Assembly (NCBI GenBank): GCA_032768795.1
Contig: CP136493.1
Location: forward strand, 2,294,001-2,358,000
Reading direction: 5' to 3'
DNA from: Tremella fuciformis
Taxonomy: Eukaryota > Basidiomycota > Tremellomycetes > Tremellales > Tremellaceae
Length of the DNA: 64,000 nt
Part shown: in pieces, positions 19,981-32,778 of the stretch
Numbering within the stretch: position 1 is the first letter of the stretch
Layout: the number at the start of each line of letters is the position of its first letter
Translations under genes and position numbers: made by a program
Notes under the pieces: model-generated
Database searches by the model: none
Told to the model about the DNA's origin: nothing
Seen by the model: only the letters and a program-made list of their open reading frames with translations

Positions 19981-22900
19981 CTACAGGTGCTCCGTCAGGA
20001 GGCCTATCAGAACCTTGCGACACTCATCAACAATGCCACGATGAAGCGTGCCGGCCAGAAAAGCGGTATACGCGATGACCCCGCTACACTTGTTCTTGCC
20101 TTTGATCTCGCCAATGGCAAAAGGGTGAGATATCGTTTTATATCGATCGATGTAGATGATAGCCTCCCGCCGAGCTATAGATGGCTCGATGATGACATCC
20201 AGAGGACTGGATGCGGTCGACGCGATGATGTAAGGCGCGCGTAGGCTGTCCTGCCCCTCCAGCATAGAGGAGTATGCCCATACAACCACTGCCAGTCAGT
20301 CTACGTCTTGTAGTAGGGGCAGAACGGCTCACGAGCACCGATATACTGGCGAGTCAGCAGAGCCTTAGTGATTGGAGGGGATCGACATACTGCACACCAC
20401 GCCACCAGAGTAGGCGCTGTTTGAAACCTCGACTCGCCGCTCCATTTGAACACCTCGCCCAGAACTTGGCATCAGCTACAACAAGTCTGGCCAATGGGTG
20501 ACATACGCTCGAACGCAGCTCCGCACGCAAATGCCCCATCTTGCGAGCGTGCCCACTCCCGGACGTAAGAGTTGGCAGCCGCCCATTCTCCAGGAGAGAT
20601 CGGACGTCCCGCGACATCTGACATGAGCTCAGTCGTATTCGAGTCTGCTCACTAGATGCTCCCGCGAAGATGCGGATTTGTTCGGTGTCGCTCAGCAGAA
20701 GTATCTCCCCTGTCAAGTCAACAACGGGCCTGGCGCTAGACCACATAACAAACCCAGATACGCGAACGGTATCCCAGCCCAGTAGATGTGGGAGTCGCCT
20801 CCCTCGCCGATCTCGCGCATATGCTGTCGCCAGATTCCGAATGCCCGTCGGAGGCTCTCCTTCCACTGCGTAATCTTGCTCTCATGCACCATCGATAGAT
20901 CACCGAGATCTCGCCAGAGAAGGGTCCAAGACACCGAGATCAACCCATGTAGTAAGATCCACAAGGATTGGATGTTCAGCGACGGCGTAATCACGCCTCT
21001 GCCGGCCAAATCTCGCAAGGCGTTGCGGAAAGTGGGGGCTTCTCCCGCTGCGAGTAGGCTTGTACGCCACTCGAATGGCTGCGCAGCGGTCCATACGGCT
21101 TCTGTCGATGGGAACGGGATTTGCATGGAGAAGCAATGAGTCTACGGTCAGCATCAGACAGGTGAAGTAGACCCACCAGAAGCCAATGTCTGAGTTGTCA
21201 GCCTCGAGTCGCTCGGCTGTGGCCAGGCTCACCGAAATAAGGAGGAGTTCTCGGTGTCCATCATGAAAGCAAACCACCCAAGTCTCACTCTTTCCTCTTC
21301 AGCGACCCAGTCAAGCCAGTTCTCCATTGGATCCCCCGTCGACCGCCTCTTGGAGGAGTAACTGAGGATATGAGCGAGAGTGACGGTGCTACTCTACACT
21401 CACTTCGGGAGGAATACTCCGGTCAGTCGCGCCATGAAGATGGACGGCGAGTGGAATATCTGTCATGAGCGGAGAATCAAGACAAAAGGGTCGCGACATG
21501 CCTGTGCAACATCGTGTTGTATGAGCGAGCAGTGTGATCTGGAGAAGTGATTGATGAGAAGGATGGTCTGTATGCTGGCAATGTCCGTTCTCGGTTCCTC
21601 CTCGACCCTCTTGCAGATGAGCCTCATTCCCTCCTTACACGGACACTCACCTCAAAAACACGGTTGCGAATCCGCTTGTGCATCCTCGAAGCCACATTGA
21701 ATGCCACCTTGTCTGCCGCAAAAGCCGTGCCGACACATATGATGGTAAGGAGGAGATCTGGTGGCAGCCGACGATAGGGCAGGGAAGGCCGATGTATGAT
21801 GGGATAGAGTGGGGCGAAATGGCTGCATACTTAGCTCAGTCCAAGAACGAGCGGACACCCGACAGACAGGAAGTACAGCTCGAGGTAGAGTGACATGGTT
21901 TCGATGGTGAATGTCTGTGCTACGGTCTCGCGGAGCTCGCCCTGCCAGTCAGGCAATCTGACGTTTTGATGCTGGTGACTCACATCGAAGATCGCCAACA
22001 TCTCCTCTCGGGCGCGCTCATTGAGCACGTCCGTACCTTGAGGTGGGAGCCACCCTCTCACCGCCCAGTCCTCGGAGAATGTCTGCGGCGGACCACTGAG
22101 GGGTTGATTGGGAACTGCGAAAGGATGTATGGGCGCAGGGGCGGTGGGCTCGGCAGGTAGAGTGGGTACCGGGGCAACATCGGGGAATGGAGCCATATCG
22201 GTGGGCATGACCAGCTCCTCCAAAGTGGGATTGGAGGCGGAGAGGACGGTGCTGCTCAATGGTGTCCCGACAAGGAAGGCATCTGTGATGCGTTGTTGCT
22301 CCTGAAAGGGCGCGTTGTTAAATAGCCAGCTGAATAGGTCGTCGATATCGTTGGCCGTCTGCCCTCCTCCGTCGCTCCACCCTATTGCGCCTCTGAACCC
22401 CATGGCAGAGGGGACCCTTGAAGGAACGTTCGCCGGCGGATCCGAGGTCGAGGAGAAGAAATCATCGTCTCGAGCGTTGAGCGGGAAGAGCTGTGTGGGA
22501 TTGATAGTGGGTCGATTGGGAATGACTAGAGTGGGAGAAGCTGTGAAGTCGATAGGGGGGTCGTCGCGGATGGCAGCAGGTGCTGGGGTCTGGACAGGGC
22601 TGCCAGTCGTGTCCGACCCCACCAGGGATGCGCTCGTCCTCGCTCGCGTCACGCCCTTGAGACTCCTCTTCCTCTTCCTGGGCACAATCCCGTCCAGGTC
22701 CCTATCCGACAGAGGCTTCTCCCCCGACTTCGAGGAAGCACCTCCTGGGCTGCCCTTGCAGGCGTTGACGAGGTGTTTGCGCAGCACGTCTGGTCGAGCA
22801 AACCTGCGAGAACAGAAGGGACACGTGCTCGCCTGCACCGTATCTGGACGTCAGTATCCGCGGCCACTGGGTAGCACACGAACGATTCAAGGCATGGCGC

Positions 22901-22995
22901 TCGAGGTAGTCCTTCCTGCTGTATCGCTTTGAGCACTCGGAGCAGGCGAATTCCTTGCCCACCTCCGTATCAGTCGCGGTCTCCTTGTCGCTCAT
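19981..22995 (-). CDS. C2H2 zinc-finger transcription factor with fungal TF domain
   Basis: The start at 22993-22995 reads MSDKETATDTEVGKEF and then two fingers: CSECSKRYSRKDYLERHALNH, with its last His created by the intron 22844-22883, and CPFCSRRFARPDVLRKHLVNAC, which ends in Cys as a C2HC finger. A basic patch (PRKRKRSLKG) and a long Pro/Ser-rich region follow to about 21950. Exon 2 (21859-22843) and exon 3 (21651-21822) join as YFLSVGHFAPLYPIIHRPSL, the start of the fungal TF domain. Later pieces include ELLLISVSLATAER near 21220-21250, FPSTEAVWTAAQPFEWRTSL near 21060-21120 and a C-terminal exon ending at 19981. Several junctions between 21640 and 20300 are unresolved. It lies between the nitrilase (convergent) and the oxoprolinase fusion (same strand) and could regulate either. 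Confidence 0.75.
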
Positions 22996-23212
22996 TTCAG
23001 CTAGGCTGGGTGGACAGTCATGCTCTGTGTTGCCTGGCGGCTGGCCTCTGTTCGCCAACAGGCGATAAGGCAAAGCAGAGAGAAGAGGAGCAATCACACG
23101 AGTGCATAGGGCCCGTCGGTGGTAAGCTCGCCGACTCGGTGTTATCGCTGATAACTAGGTTCTGCCGCAGCCAATAGAGTCAGTCCCTCGGGTCATGCAT
23201 TCAATCCGAAAC

Positions 23213-26200
23213 CTATGACCCAAACTCCTCAATGACACTGGACGGCTTGACGTACACTCCCAGCGGCCTATATGGTATGTCGTCGATACTGCAGTCGTCA
23301 GTATCCAGACGTGTTGGCGGCTGTCGCGGCGGATGCTCACCCAAACGCCCTAAGGTCACCCAACGCAAGGCCTCTCGCCGTATCGGTCCATTGTGGGGCT
23401 GCGGTGACGCCCAGCACTATGACACGCTGTCCGTACTTGTAGTCTGGCGTTCCAAGCGCATGGCCATTGCCAGCATCTAGAACGGATATCAAATCGGGCA
23501 CCGTAGCAACGATCTCTGCCTTGCCGTCGACAATGTGTTCGGCGTACAGGTTCTCGTTCTTGAACGGGACTGCACGACATCAGCACGCAGCTCTGGCATC
23601 CATTGCAGACCTAACTCACTCTTCATGAGTCCCTCATATCTCACCGAGGCGTCCTCGTCATCCTGATCATCGTTGACGGCGGCGATGACGACCTCGCCAA
23701 TCGAGTGTCCCTTGAACACTCGCCTGCTGACTTCGACAACCTTGCCCGCAAACAGGACTTTGCCGGTGGATGGACCGCCGAGAGCATCGACCAAAATCTC
23801 GCCAACATTGCCGATCTCGCCTTGCTTGTTCGCGAGCATGACGGCTCGACCCAAACGCCAGCTGAGGGAGACGGTGTTCTTGATCATCGCCTTGTCGCAG
23901 AACTCGGCTGGCAGGGGCCGGTGCGCCTGTCCGACAAGTGTCCCCACTAGACGTGTCAGGATCATGGGAGCCCACAATGACAAGACTCACTCTCGACGCA
24001 TGCGGCCCGCATCGACGCGTCGACAGCGCGATCGCTCTTTGCCTCGGTCATGAACTGTGAGGTGAGCCCAGACCCCGACGTCCAATGGAAGACGTGCGGC
24101 CACATTGCCATCACCGCTCGAGATGCAACAAGGGAGCAAGTTGGCGCCCCGGGTGTCCGCATCATATACGTTTGGCGTTGTCTGCCAGCCTGATGTCAGT
24201 CACTCATCTATCGGCTTCCCACCGACCGACCAGTAGGATATGCCCTGCCCATAAAGTCACCGTCTATCACCGGTACATTGAGCGCAGAGCTCGCACCGGT
24301 GAGCATCTGAAGTCAGCTGTCGTCTCCAGATCTGCGCACGGGGCCTACGTTGATCATTCCGTTGGAGCCGCCGATCTCGACGGCGATCAGTCCTGCAAGT
24401 CTGCTGCCGTCGATCTATGTATTCAGCTTCACCGGTTGACTTGCACCAGGCACCCACGCGTAGGAACTCCAACAGTTTCTTGGTGGCTTCGTTGTACCTT
24501 GAGCATCAGCAACGATCCTGCTAAGCATCCACTCACTCTTCTCCGAGCATCCGCTCACTGGCTACCTCGGGGCTCCCCATACCGCCTCCCCAGCCAAGCA
24601 GCCCGTTTTTGCTGACCGTGCCCAAGTCAATCACGTTGATCTTCTGACCCTTTCTCACAAGTTCCCTCGCGGCCAGGAAAGTGTGCGTTGGATCGCCACC
24701 ACCGCCACATCCCATAATGTAGGTGCCGATGCAGATAAACTCCAAATCGATCTCGCTCAGGCTCCACACGCCCTTGTTGACCTCGGGTCGATAGGCGAGA
24801 ATCTCGGAAGCAGCCCAGAGCGCGTCCTTATGCCCAAGCTCGACCCTCTTGTTGAGGCCCAGTACGACCTCCTCCAGGGCAGCTTCAGCTTCCACTTCAG
24901 CCTGCGCCTGGTCTCCATCCCATTCGCCGGCCGCTTTGACAAAGAAACGACACCGCCCGGGGGTGTAGGCCACGGGGATGGCCTCGCTCTCGATCACACT
25001 GACCGTCTCGGGTCTTGCACCGCCTTCAATTGCACGCTTGATGGCTTCTGCCTCGACGCCTCGACGCGCTTCGGCAATGGTCCGGCCTTCTACGGTCTCG
25101 ACCGAGTCCACCCAGCCGGCAACTTGGGCGATGGCCGCTCCGACAGCATTTGCGCATTCGTAGTGAGGGAAGCGATGGACTTTGCTCACTCCTCGCAGAT
25201 CACCAGGAGCAAGGAAAGCTCCACCGCCTACCAGATACACGGGTATGTCCTGTACGTCAGCTACTCGCCACACGCTTTATCGACCACATACCGCAGTTGA
25301 CGTCTTCATCGTGTCCAGGGTGAGTTCCAGCATCGTCTTCATCCGGCTCTTGGCGCCCTCGATCAGATTGGATGGGAGGCCGTTCACCTTGGTTGCGTCC
25401 CCAACTTTGGATGCTACACCCGCCGCTACAGCCACATCTGTCGCCGTGATCGTGTTTCCGCCAAATACGAGCGCCTCGTCTAGTATTCTGTAGCCAACAG
25501 ATTCTGGACCGACGGTTACTTTGCCAGCGGTCTCGCGGATCAGAGATCCACCCCCAAGGCCAATACTTGCATTATCAGCGAGAAACCAAAGGACGCCGCG
25601 CCTCTTACCTGGTAACATGCGGCATCGCAAAGTTGAGCATCACTCCACAGAGCTCGTGATGGCTTGCAGCCTGCCGAGGGAAGCCTGTTGGTCTGCATGG
25701 TCAGAGGAAGGTAGGGCTTCAAGAGTACATCACTGACAGCAATACGCCCACCTCTGTCTAAAATGTCAGCTATCAATCTCCCCTCGGCGAGAAACGACGC
25801 ACCGTTGTTCCTCCTATGTCCACGACCAGTGCAGTCTCCCGCTTGGCGTGAGGGTCTGCTAGCTTGGCGAGGAAGCTCGCGCCTCGCATCGAGTTGGTTG
25901 GACCCGAGCTGAACGTCCGTATGGGCAAGGCTGCCGCCTGCTCGAGGGAAAGCAAAGTGCCATCGTTACCGGTGACGAAGACAGGGCAGGTCATGCCCAG
26001 TGCTTTCGCGGCGGTTCGGAAACCGTTCACCGTAGCTCGGGCAAAGGGAAGCAAGGAGGCGTTCAGAATTGTTGCATTTTCCCGCTCGAGTAGGCCGATG
26101 TTGGCGACTGTCTTCGAGCACGTAGTGAACACGTCAGGGACGATGCGTTTCACTATAGCCTCGACCTGTTCTTCCTGCTTGAGGGTAAAGTCGATTGGTG

Positions 26201-26799
26201 CGTACACCGAGCTGATCGCTACTGTCCGAATGCCCTTTGTCAGGTCAGCCTTCAGGCTTCATATGTTGTTGAGACTTACGGTTGCACGTATCTTCTCGGC
26301 CACTCGCTCTACCTCGGCTTCATTGACCTGTAAACTCAGTCACCTTTCTAGGGCTGAATGGAACGCTGCATACAGGGCATATCTCCGACCCGTCTATTTG
26401 CAGGCCGCCGTCCACGAAGAAGTGAGGTCCCTCGACCAGCTCCCGCAGCTCCCATGGAAACCCAGCAAAGGGCGGGGTACCTCTGGAAAACGGTCCACAC
26501 AGTCGTATCACAGCTACCCGCTCAAGTCGGTCCGCCGAGCGCTGAATGAGGGCATTGACGAAATGCGTCGTTCCGATCGAGAAAGATTGGATGTCTTTCC
26601 TCGAGATGTGTGGGAGGAGAGACAGGACAGTTGATGTGGCTTGCTGAATGCCGTGTGTGACCTCGGGCGTGGTAGGCGCCTTTGTCGCTGCTAGGACGAC
26701 CTTCTGCGCACCGGGGGCGAGGTCCAGAACGACGGCATCGGTGTTGGTACCACCGCAGTCTATGCCGATCCGGAGAGCTTGCCGGATAGTGATCGTCAT
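23213..26799 (-). CDS. Hydantoinase/oxoprolinase-like ATPase fused to a DUF917 domain
   Basis: The start at 26797-26799 reads MTITIRQALRIGIDCGGTNTDAVVL, an actin-like phosphate-binding loop of the hydantoinase A N-terminal domain. The catalytic half continues with FVTGNDGTLLSLEQAAALP, TFSSGPTNSMRGA and VVDIGGTT near 25800-25980, GGGSLIR near 25540, and VYLVGGGAFLAPGDLRG near 25220-25250. From about 24950 to the stop at 23213-23215 the sequence is a DUF917 domain: FICIGTYIMGCGGGGDPTHTF, IAVEIGGSNGMIN, NTVSLSWRLGRAVMLANK, FKGHSIGEVVIAAVNDD and a final GVYVKPSSVIEEFGS. About ten introns of 40-60 nt are implied, giving roughly 1,000 residues. Hydantoinase/oxoprolinase enzymes open cyclic amides such as hydantoins or 5-oxoproline with ATP; the DUF917 role is unknown. 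The aldo/keto reductase gene diverges from it. Confidence 0.85.
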
Positions 26800-27208
26800 C
26801 TTCACGAGTCTTCTCTTGCTCGCGCGAGTGCACCTTGTCAACAAACGAGTATGGCAACGACGTAGTTGCGCGCTTTCACTGCTCCTGTGCAGCTCGTGAC
26901 ACGCTCTCTGCTGATTGCCTCCACCAGAAGGTGTCATCCCTTGCCCACTGCCCACCGTTTCACTCGGCGATAGACCAACACCGGGTTCGGTGGGCAACAC
27001 TTAGCGTGAACTTCATTGGTCGAGAGGCCGTAGGTGGGCCACTTGAGGCGGCCTTCGCTACTCACACGTCGCCCTGGCTGAGCAATGCGCAGAGATAGCC
27101 GATACGCCTCCAGGCGGGCATTTGGGGACGAGAAGAGGAGTGCTTCAAGGTGCTCATTCCGTCCTGCCGGGCCAGATTTTCCCCAACATCCTCAGACGTG
27201 CACTCGCC
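26800..27208. promoter_or_regulatory. Divergent promoter: oxoprolinase fusion / aldo-keto reductase
   Basis: About 410 bases containing no supported gene. I see no convincing TATA box or dyad; CCAGGCGGGC/GGGCCAG type GC-rich words are scattered and not diagnostic. Confidence 0.4.
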
Positions 27209-28385
27209 ATGACCATCGCCATACCCGCCGAACCGCCCTCGCACGTCAAGCTCCCTTCGGGGGATCTCATGCCAACTCTTGGTCTGGGATGTTGGCAGAG
27301 CACGCCAGAGGAGCTCAGCGACGCAGTCGAGTTCGCCATCAAGGCGGGGTACAAGCATATTGATGGCGCCACCATCTACGGCAACGAGAAGGCGCTGGGT
27401 GAGGGCATCAAGCGCTCGGGTGCCAAGCGCGAAGACCTCTGGATCACCACCAAGCTCTGGAACAGTGCGTCGAGAGCTGCAGCTACATCCTGGCAGCTGG
27501 CTGACGAGTGTAGATGACCATCGACCTGCAGACGTGTTGAAAGCCTGCCGCACGTCGCTCGACCTGCTCGGTCTCGAATATGTCGACTTGTGGCTCATGC
27601 ATTACCCAGCATCGACCGACGTGGTTGACGGCAAGTACTTTGTGAATGACGTGTCGTACACCGACACCTGGAAGGCAATGGAGCAATGTGTCGAGATGGG
27701 CCTGGTCCGCAACATTGGGGTCTCGAGTGCGTTCACAAGTGGAGAAGGTGCTTGAAGCTGAGGCGTGCAGACTTCTCCAAGGTAGAGCTGGAGACCTTGT
27801 TGGCGTCTTGCAAGATCAGGCCCGCCGTTCACCAGCTTGAGCGACACCCTTATTTGCCCCAAAACGCGTTCATGAAGTGGCACAAGGAGGTCAATAATAT
27901 TTCATGCCCGGGCCAGGAGACGTCTAACAAAGGCAGATTGGTCTTCATGTTACTGCCTACTCTCCCCTTGGGAACACAAACCCCTCATTTGCCGAGCGTG
28001 ACGCTCTGCCGCCCATCTTGAAGAACAGCACTGTGAGGGAGGTTGGCGAGAAGTACGGTTTGTCGCCCGCCAACGTTCTCATCAGCTTGCAGCTGTCGGT
28101 AGGTCTCAGACTCTCTTGACTGGTCGAAGCGCTAACAGGCTCGCAGGAGGGATGCTCTGTGCTGCCGAAGTCAGTCAGCCCTCAGAGGATTCTCGAGAAC
28201 AAACGAGTGATCCAGCTTTCACCTATCGACATCGAGAGCATCAACGAGTCTTGCAAGGGTCTTCGATGCAGGTACTGTGACTTCAGCGAGTTTAGTAAGT
28301 GGTTGCTTGAATTCCGGGGGCGGCGGGGGCGCTGACGGTCGCAGTTGGTTACAAGTACTACGACGGGCTCGATGACAGTAACTAG
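27209..28385 (+). CDS. Aldo/keto reductase
   Basis: Exons 27209-27464, 27514-27726, 27771-27889, 27937-28098, 28147-28294 and 28345-28385 join in frame to 312 residues. The family core is complete: the start of the barrel in MPTLGLGCWQ, catalytic Asp and Tyr in HIDGATIYGNE, Lys in LWITTKLWN and His in DLWLMHYP. The NADPH-site motif CSVLPKSVSPQRILEN follows, and QLERHPYLPQ and YSPLGN are in their usual places. It should reduce a sugar, aldehyde or ketone in the cytosol with NAD(P)H, in a yeast xylose reductase or GCY1-like manner. The start used is the only ATG just before the family N-terminus; an upstream in-frame extension has no similarity. It converges with the oxygenase gene downstream. 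Confidence 0.92.
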
Positions 28386-28588
28386 AATATGAGCATGCAT
28401 TAAGTCTCGCGTAGAATCAAGTACGGTCCGACGGCGAGGCTAGGGAGACTACAGAGAAGGGCTTCTTTCACGTCCTCGTCAAAGTCAGCGTTGGCCCATA
28501 GTTTGCGAGTCAGCGAAAGTCAACTTAGGGCCATCGCCCAAACAGCGTACGGCAGAGAGAGGAGACGATAATGCATAACAACCAGACT

Positions 28589-29981
28589 TTAGTACACAAC
28601 ATTGCCCTTGAGCTTGGCGACACCCTCCTGATAGGTTGCGTTGAGTCGCATATCCACATACTCGCCTGCGGTAATCGGTCTGTACTTCTTGGGCTTCGTC
28701 TCGGACCTGCGAATGAGCCCTTGCTGTGTAGATACAATTCTGAACCTACCATGTTCCCGGGATAGCCTCGATGATCTTGGTCTTGTTGGCACCGCAGAAC
28801 TGGAGCTAAGTGCTGCGCTGACACATGTTCAGATCCAGCTTACATATGGTATGGAGAACCGCTCGGGAGTCATGCTGTCTTCTGGTGATCTCACAGTAGG
28901 AGCTCGCACGCGATGAAGGGTGGACTTCAACTCGTCATTCGACCAGCGCATCAGGAAATCGCCAATGTTGAATACCACTGCTCCCGGGATCGGAGGGGCA
29001 GGCAAGAACACCCCGGGTGTGTGCTGTGAATGTCAGCAGCGTTCATGCGCACATATTTCTGGCATACGGGTGACTCTACTTCTAGTCCGCCGCAAGAATC
29101 TTGGAAGAGGAAGGTACATGTGCTGAAATCCTGCAAAGTCAGCGTGAGGGGCCATGCCGGTCAGCAGCACTGACGGTGTGGGCTCCGATTCGTCCTTTCT
29201 CCCCAGAGTCAAAGACGTCTCGCGGCGCAGAAGGGTCTGAATCTGGTCAAATCTTCGAATGCGAAGAAAGATGACGAACTCACAGTGCAGCAGACGCAAT
29301 TGATTGTCCGCTTCGGTATGGTAGGGCTCGAAGAAATCGTCCGGTACCCCTGGCATGCCAATGGCCAATGCCCTCAACGCCTTCAGTTGCAACTTTCTAC
29401 ACGTCTCCATAAAGTCAAGAGAATAGGCTCGTAGACCGGGAAGATGTTTGTCCTCGAGCCAAATGTTCGGGCAATGTGTAGATGCTTCGTTGCCTGAGCA
29501 TCAACGATATGTCCTCTATGATTTAACAAGACTCACCCATGTCATAGCTCTCCTTGAAGTCGGCGCCCTTCCCACGAAGCTCAGCGAGCTTCTCCTCGTC
29601 AAACACCATCTGCGACACTTGCTCCACACCGATACCGGAGTATCCCCTGACCATCACATTCTGTACGTACCAGCTGGTCTTAACTTACCGGTGATGATCG
29701 CCCGCCGGAGGATGAGGCGCAGTCATCTTAACCTCTTGCGGAAGGGCAAAGAACCGAGCGCTATACTCGAACATGCCGTCCACCTTCTCCTGGGGTACTC
29801 CATGGTTGATCAGATACGCAAAGCCGACGTCTCGGCAGGCAGTGTAGAAGCGCTTGCCGATTTCTCTGGCTTGCTAGCACTCAGCAGTGGCCCGCTCACC
29901 CAAAAGTATACTCACGGGCGTTGTGCCATCTTCGAAACCGTCAAAGTCGATGAACGGTATACTCGAGTTTACACTAGGCAT
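28589..29981 (-). CDS. 2-oxoglutarate/Fe(II)-dependent oxygenase, isopenicillin N synthase-like family
   Basis: The start at 29979-29981 gives MPSVNSSIPFIDFDGFEDGTTP; exon 1 (29916-29981) is spliced to QAREIGKRFYTACRDVGFAYLINHGV. The following exons read YSGIGVEQVSQMVFDEEKL, LEDKHLPGLRAYSLDFMETC and a metal site whose HTD triad is split by an intron: RIGAHT, then DFSTCTFLFQDSCGGLEVE. The distal histidine is in STLHRVRAPT, followed by the 2-oxoglutarate-type arginine region RFSIPYF. The C-terminus is TKPKKYRPITAGEYVDMRLNAT to the stop at 28589. The protein is soluble, about 330 residues. Substrate is unknown; this family includes flavonol, gibberellin and nucleobase-related oxygenases such as thymine dioxygenase. 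Its divergent neighbour is a nucleobase-type permease, which makes a nucleobase-related substrate worth testing. Confidence 0.88.
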
Positions 29982-30318
29982 GGTGGCGACTCGTAAGTCC
30001 TCGAGAGCCAGACGAAGTCGCGCGACAGAACGTGTGCGGCGAACATGAGTCGGAAGGCTAACTATTCGTAAGTATGCGGTGGTGCCGGTGGGCAACAATC
30101 GTGCCCTCCAGAAGGGTGATAAGCTCTGGTGGGCAATCTTGTTGGGGCAGATAAGGTCCCAATTGCCCACTTCGACTGCGAGGTCGGCCAGTCAAAGTCT
30201 GGGCTATTTAGCTGACCTCTCCCCGGTGACTGACTCGGCAGAACCCTCCGCCTTTCCATCCATACAATCCTTTCTTCACTTGCTTCTATTCTCGACTGAG
30301 CGCTCGAGTGGACTCACC
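29982..30318. promoter_or_regulatory. Divergent promoter: oxygenase / NCS1 permease
   Basis: Short shared upstream region of 337 bases. An AT-rich GGGCTATTTAGC near 30201-30212 is a possible TATA element for the permease, about 110 bases before its start. No other feature is clear. Confidence 0.45.
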
Positions 30319-32459
30319 ATGGGTGCTGCAGGCTGGGCCAAGAGGCTCGAATGTCCCGTCGACGAGGATGCGGGCTATGTCAACGACCGCTGGACCAATC
30401 GTGACCTTATCCCGATTCCCCCGGACAGGCGCACGTACAAGATCTGGTCGTTCGCGGTGAGCACTCCATCAACTGTGGGGGTGTGCAATACGCTGATGCT
30501 CTCGTGCAGATCTACTGGTTCGTCTCCGGTGCTTGTATCAGTGCATACACCACGGGCTCGTCTTTGCTTGCATATGGTACGTCGTAGACTAGGGTAGACT
30601 CAGATACGGGATCCTAATGCCCAACAGGTCTCACCGCTCAGCAGAGTATGGCTTGCGTGGTCGTCGGTGCGGTCATCACGGGTATTCTTTCGGTCGTCTC
30701 TGGTGAGTCTAGCCGTTCCGAGGCTGCTCCTCGCCCTGGCTGATACCGTATCAGGTATGCCCGGAGAGATCCACCACGTCGGGTTCACCGTTATCAGCCG
30801 TATGAGCTGGGGCATGAAGGGGTCTTACTTCGTGAGTGTCCTTGCTATGAGCCTGACTTTGACTGACATAAGCCCGTCTGCCTGCGTGTATTCACTTCGA
30901 TTTGGTGGTTCGGTATCCAGTCCTATTGGGGCGGCCAAGCCGTTAGCCTTGTGCGTCCCCACCGGTGCGTATTCCAGTGAGCTCACGATAGATGCTCGGC
31001 GCCTTGTCGCCATCGTGGAAGAACCGAGCTTCGACTATCCCGGCTTCCTCTCACATCACGACGCAAGACCTTGTCGGTGTCGTGCTCTGGTATGTCGCCT
31101 ACATCCCGCTCGTCATGGTACCGCCCGAGCGCCTCCAGCGCCCCTTCATCATCTCGTCCGCTGCGTTCGGCTGCACTCTTATTGGTCTGCTCGCCTGGTC
31201 CGTCCCGAAGGCCCACGGCGGTGGCCCACTGTTCAAGACCGTCAACACTGCCAGCTCAACGTCGTACTCGATGTGGCTGGGTATCACCAGTATCCTGAGT
31301 TCGTGGGGCTCGGGCACCATTGGCCAGAGCGACTGGGTAAGTGTTGTTGATCATCCTGTTCCAGAGCATAATTGACAATTCAGGTCAGATACTCTCAACG
31401 TCGATACTACCCTTTGCTCTCTCAGATGATCGCTGCTCCCCTGATGATCACCCTTTGTGCCTTGGTGGGCGTTGTGGTTACCTCAGCCTCGTCTGAGATC
31501 CTCGGAGAGGTCATTTGGTCCCCCATCGAGCTCATCAGTGCGTGACCAAACATACATTACTTGGCGGGAGCTCACCTCAGGCGCCATCCAGGACCACTAC
31601 GACTCCCACTCAGGTGTACGCGCCGCCGCCTTCTTCGCCGGTCTCGGGTGCACCTGCGCTCAGCTTTCGATCAACGTGCTTCTCAACTCGGTCTCGACCG
31701 GCATGGACATGGCTGGTCTCTGGCCAAAGTACATCAACATCCGCCGGGGAGCTTACATCCTCGCTGCTGTGAGTCTTCACCCTGGCAGGCTCTGCTATGA
31801 CACGCGCTGACGACCAGTGTGGTCTCGCCTCCAACCCTTGGCAGATCCTCACCTCTGCTGGAACCTTCCTGAGCGTCGTCTCTGGCTTGGGCATCTTCGT
31901 CGCCCCCATGACCGGGTACGTTGAGAAGCCGCTGAAGTGCACCGCGCTGACGGTCTCTAGCATCATGCTTGCCGATTACCTTATCGTTCGTCGCCGTCGC
32001 GTCAAGATTGAAGACCTGTACAACGGAACACCATCTTCGATCTACTGGTACTACCGCGGATTCCACTGGCGAGCAGGCGTCGCATTCGTCCTCGGCTGCT
32101 GGCCCTTTGTCCCGGGCTTCATTATGACTCTGATCGACTCGACCACCGTCAACAACTGGACTAAGCTGTTCAACATCTGCTTCCTGCTCGGTGTGGTCAT
32201 TGGCTTTGTCAGCTTCCTTGGAATCTGCGCCATTTCAAAGCCGCCGCACACAGAAGAGGGCCTCAACTACCTTGTGAGTCGTTTGCCCGACCTGTGTTTT
32301 GTACGGCGACTGATACATTTGTAGGATGACGAGCGCTTCTGCAAGTCCGTGGGCGGACCGGCGACTGTTCCGAAGGACGAGGAAAGCCATGGAGTTTCTA
32401 CGCCCGACGACGACAAGAACGACTACCCGGTGGACGTCGCCGTCAAGGAGCTCAGATAA
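30319..32459 (+). CDS. NCS1-family nucleobase permease (uracil/uridine/allantoin type)
   Basis: Ten exons (30319-30456, 30510-30576, 30628-30702, 30755-30831, 30873-30950, 30992-31336, 31384-31537, 31581-31768, 31818-32273, 32325-32459) join in frame to 570 residues. Family marks include the N-terminal NDRWTNRDLIPIPPDRRTYKIWSF, the first span IYWFVSGACISAYTTGSSLL, GEIHHVGFTVISRMSWGMKG, WFGIQSYWGGQAV, NPWQILTSAGTFLSVVSGL and MLADYLIVRRRRVKIEDLY. About twelve membrane spans are expected at the plasma membrane, with cytosolic ends. NCS1 proteins import uracil, uridine, allantoin, cytosine or thiamine with protons; the N-terminal motif fits the Fur-type branch. The acidic and Lys-rich C-terminal tail could be a turnover signal. 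It shares a promoter with the 2-oxoglutarate oxygenase. Confidence 0.93.
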
Positions 32460-32778
32460 GAGCATTCGCATTGAGGTCTAGGTGCTGGGGAGAACGTGAG
32501 AGAGGGATGAGGGTATGGGCTGTCTATCACGAAACTTGTAGAGTGATGCCGAGATGGGCACTGAACGGTATAAGAGTTATAGACGTTGTGTTCGGAGATG
32601 CGACGACCAACGCTCATACATGCTGCTCTTCTTCCCTACCAATTGACGTGCCCGAAGGCATTATACTTCAAATCGCTACGCTCAATTGTCCTTGTGGTTG
32701 TCATTGTCCGTTCCATCCACCGGAAGCCGGTGTCAGCCGCCGGTGTAAGGATCACTTGACTTGTGGGTTGGCTTTTGA

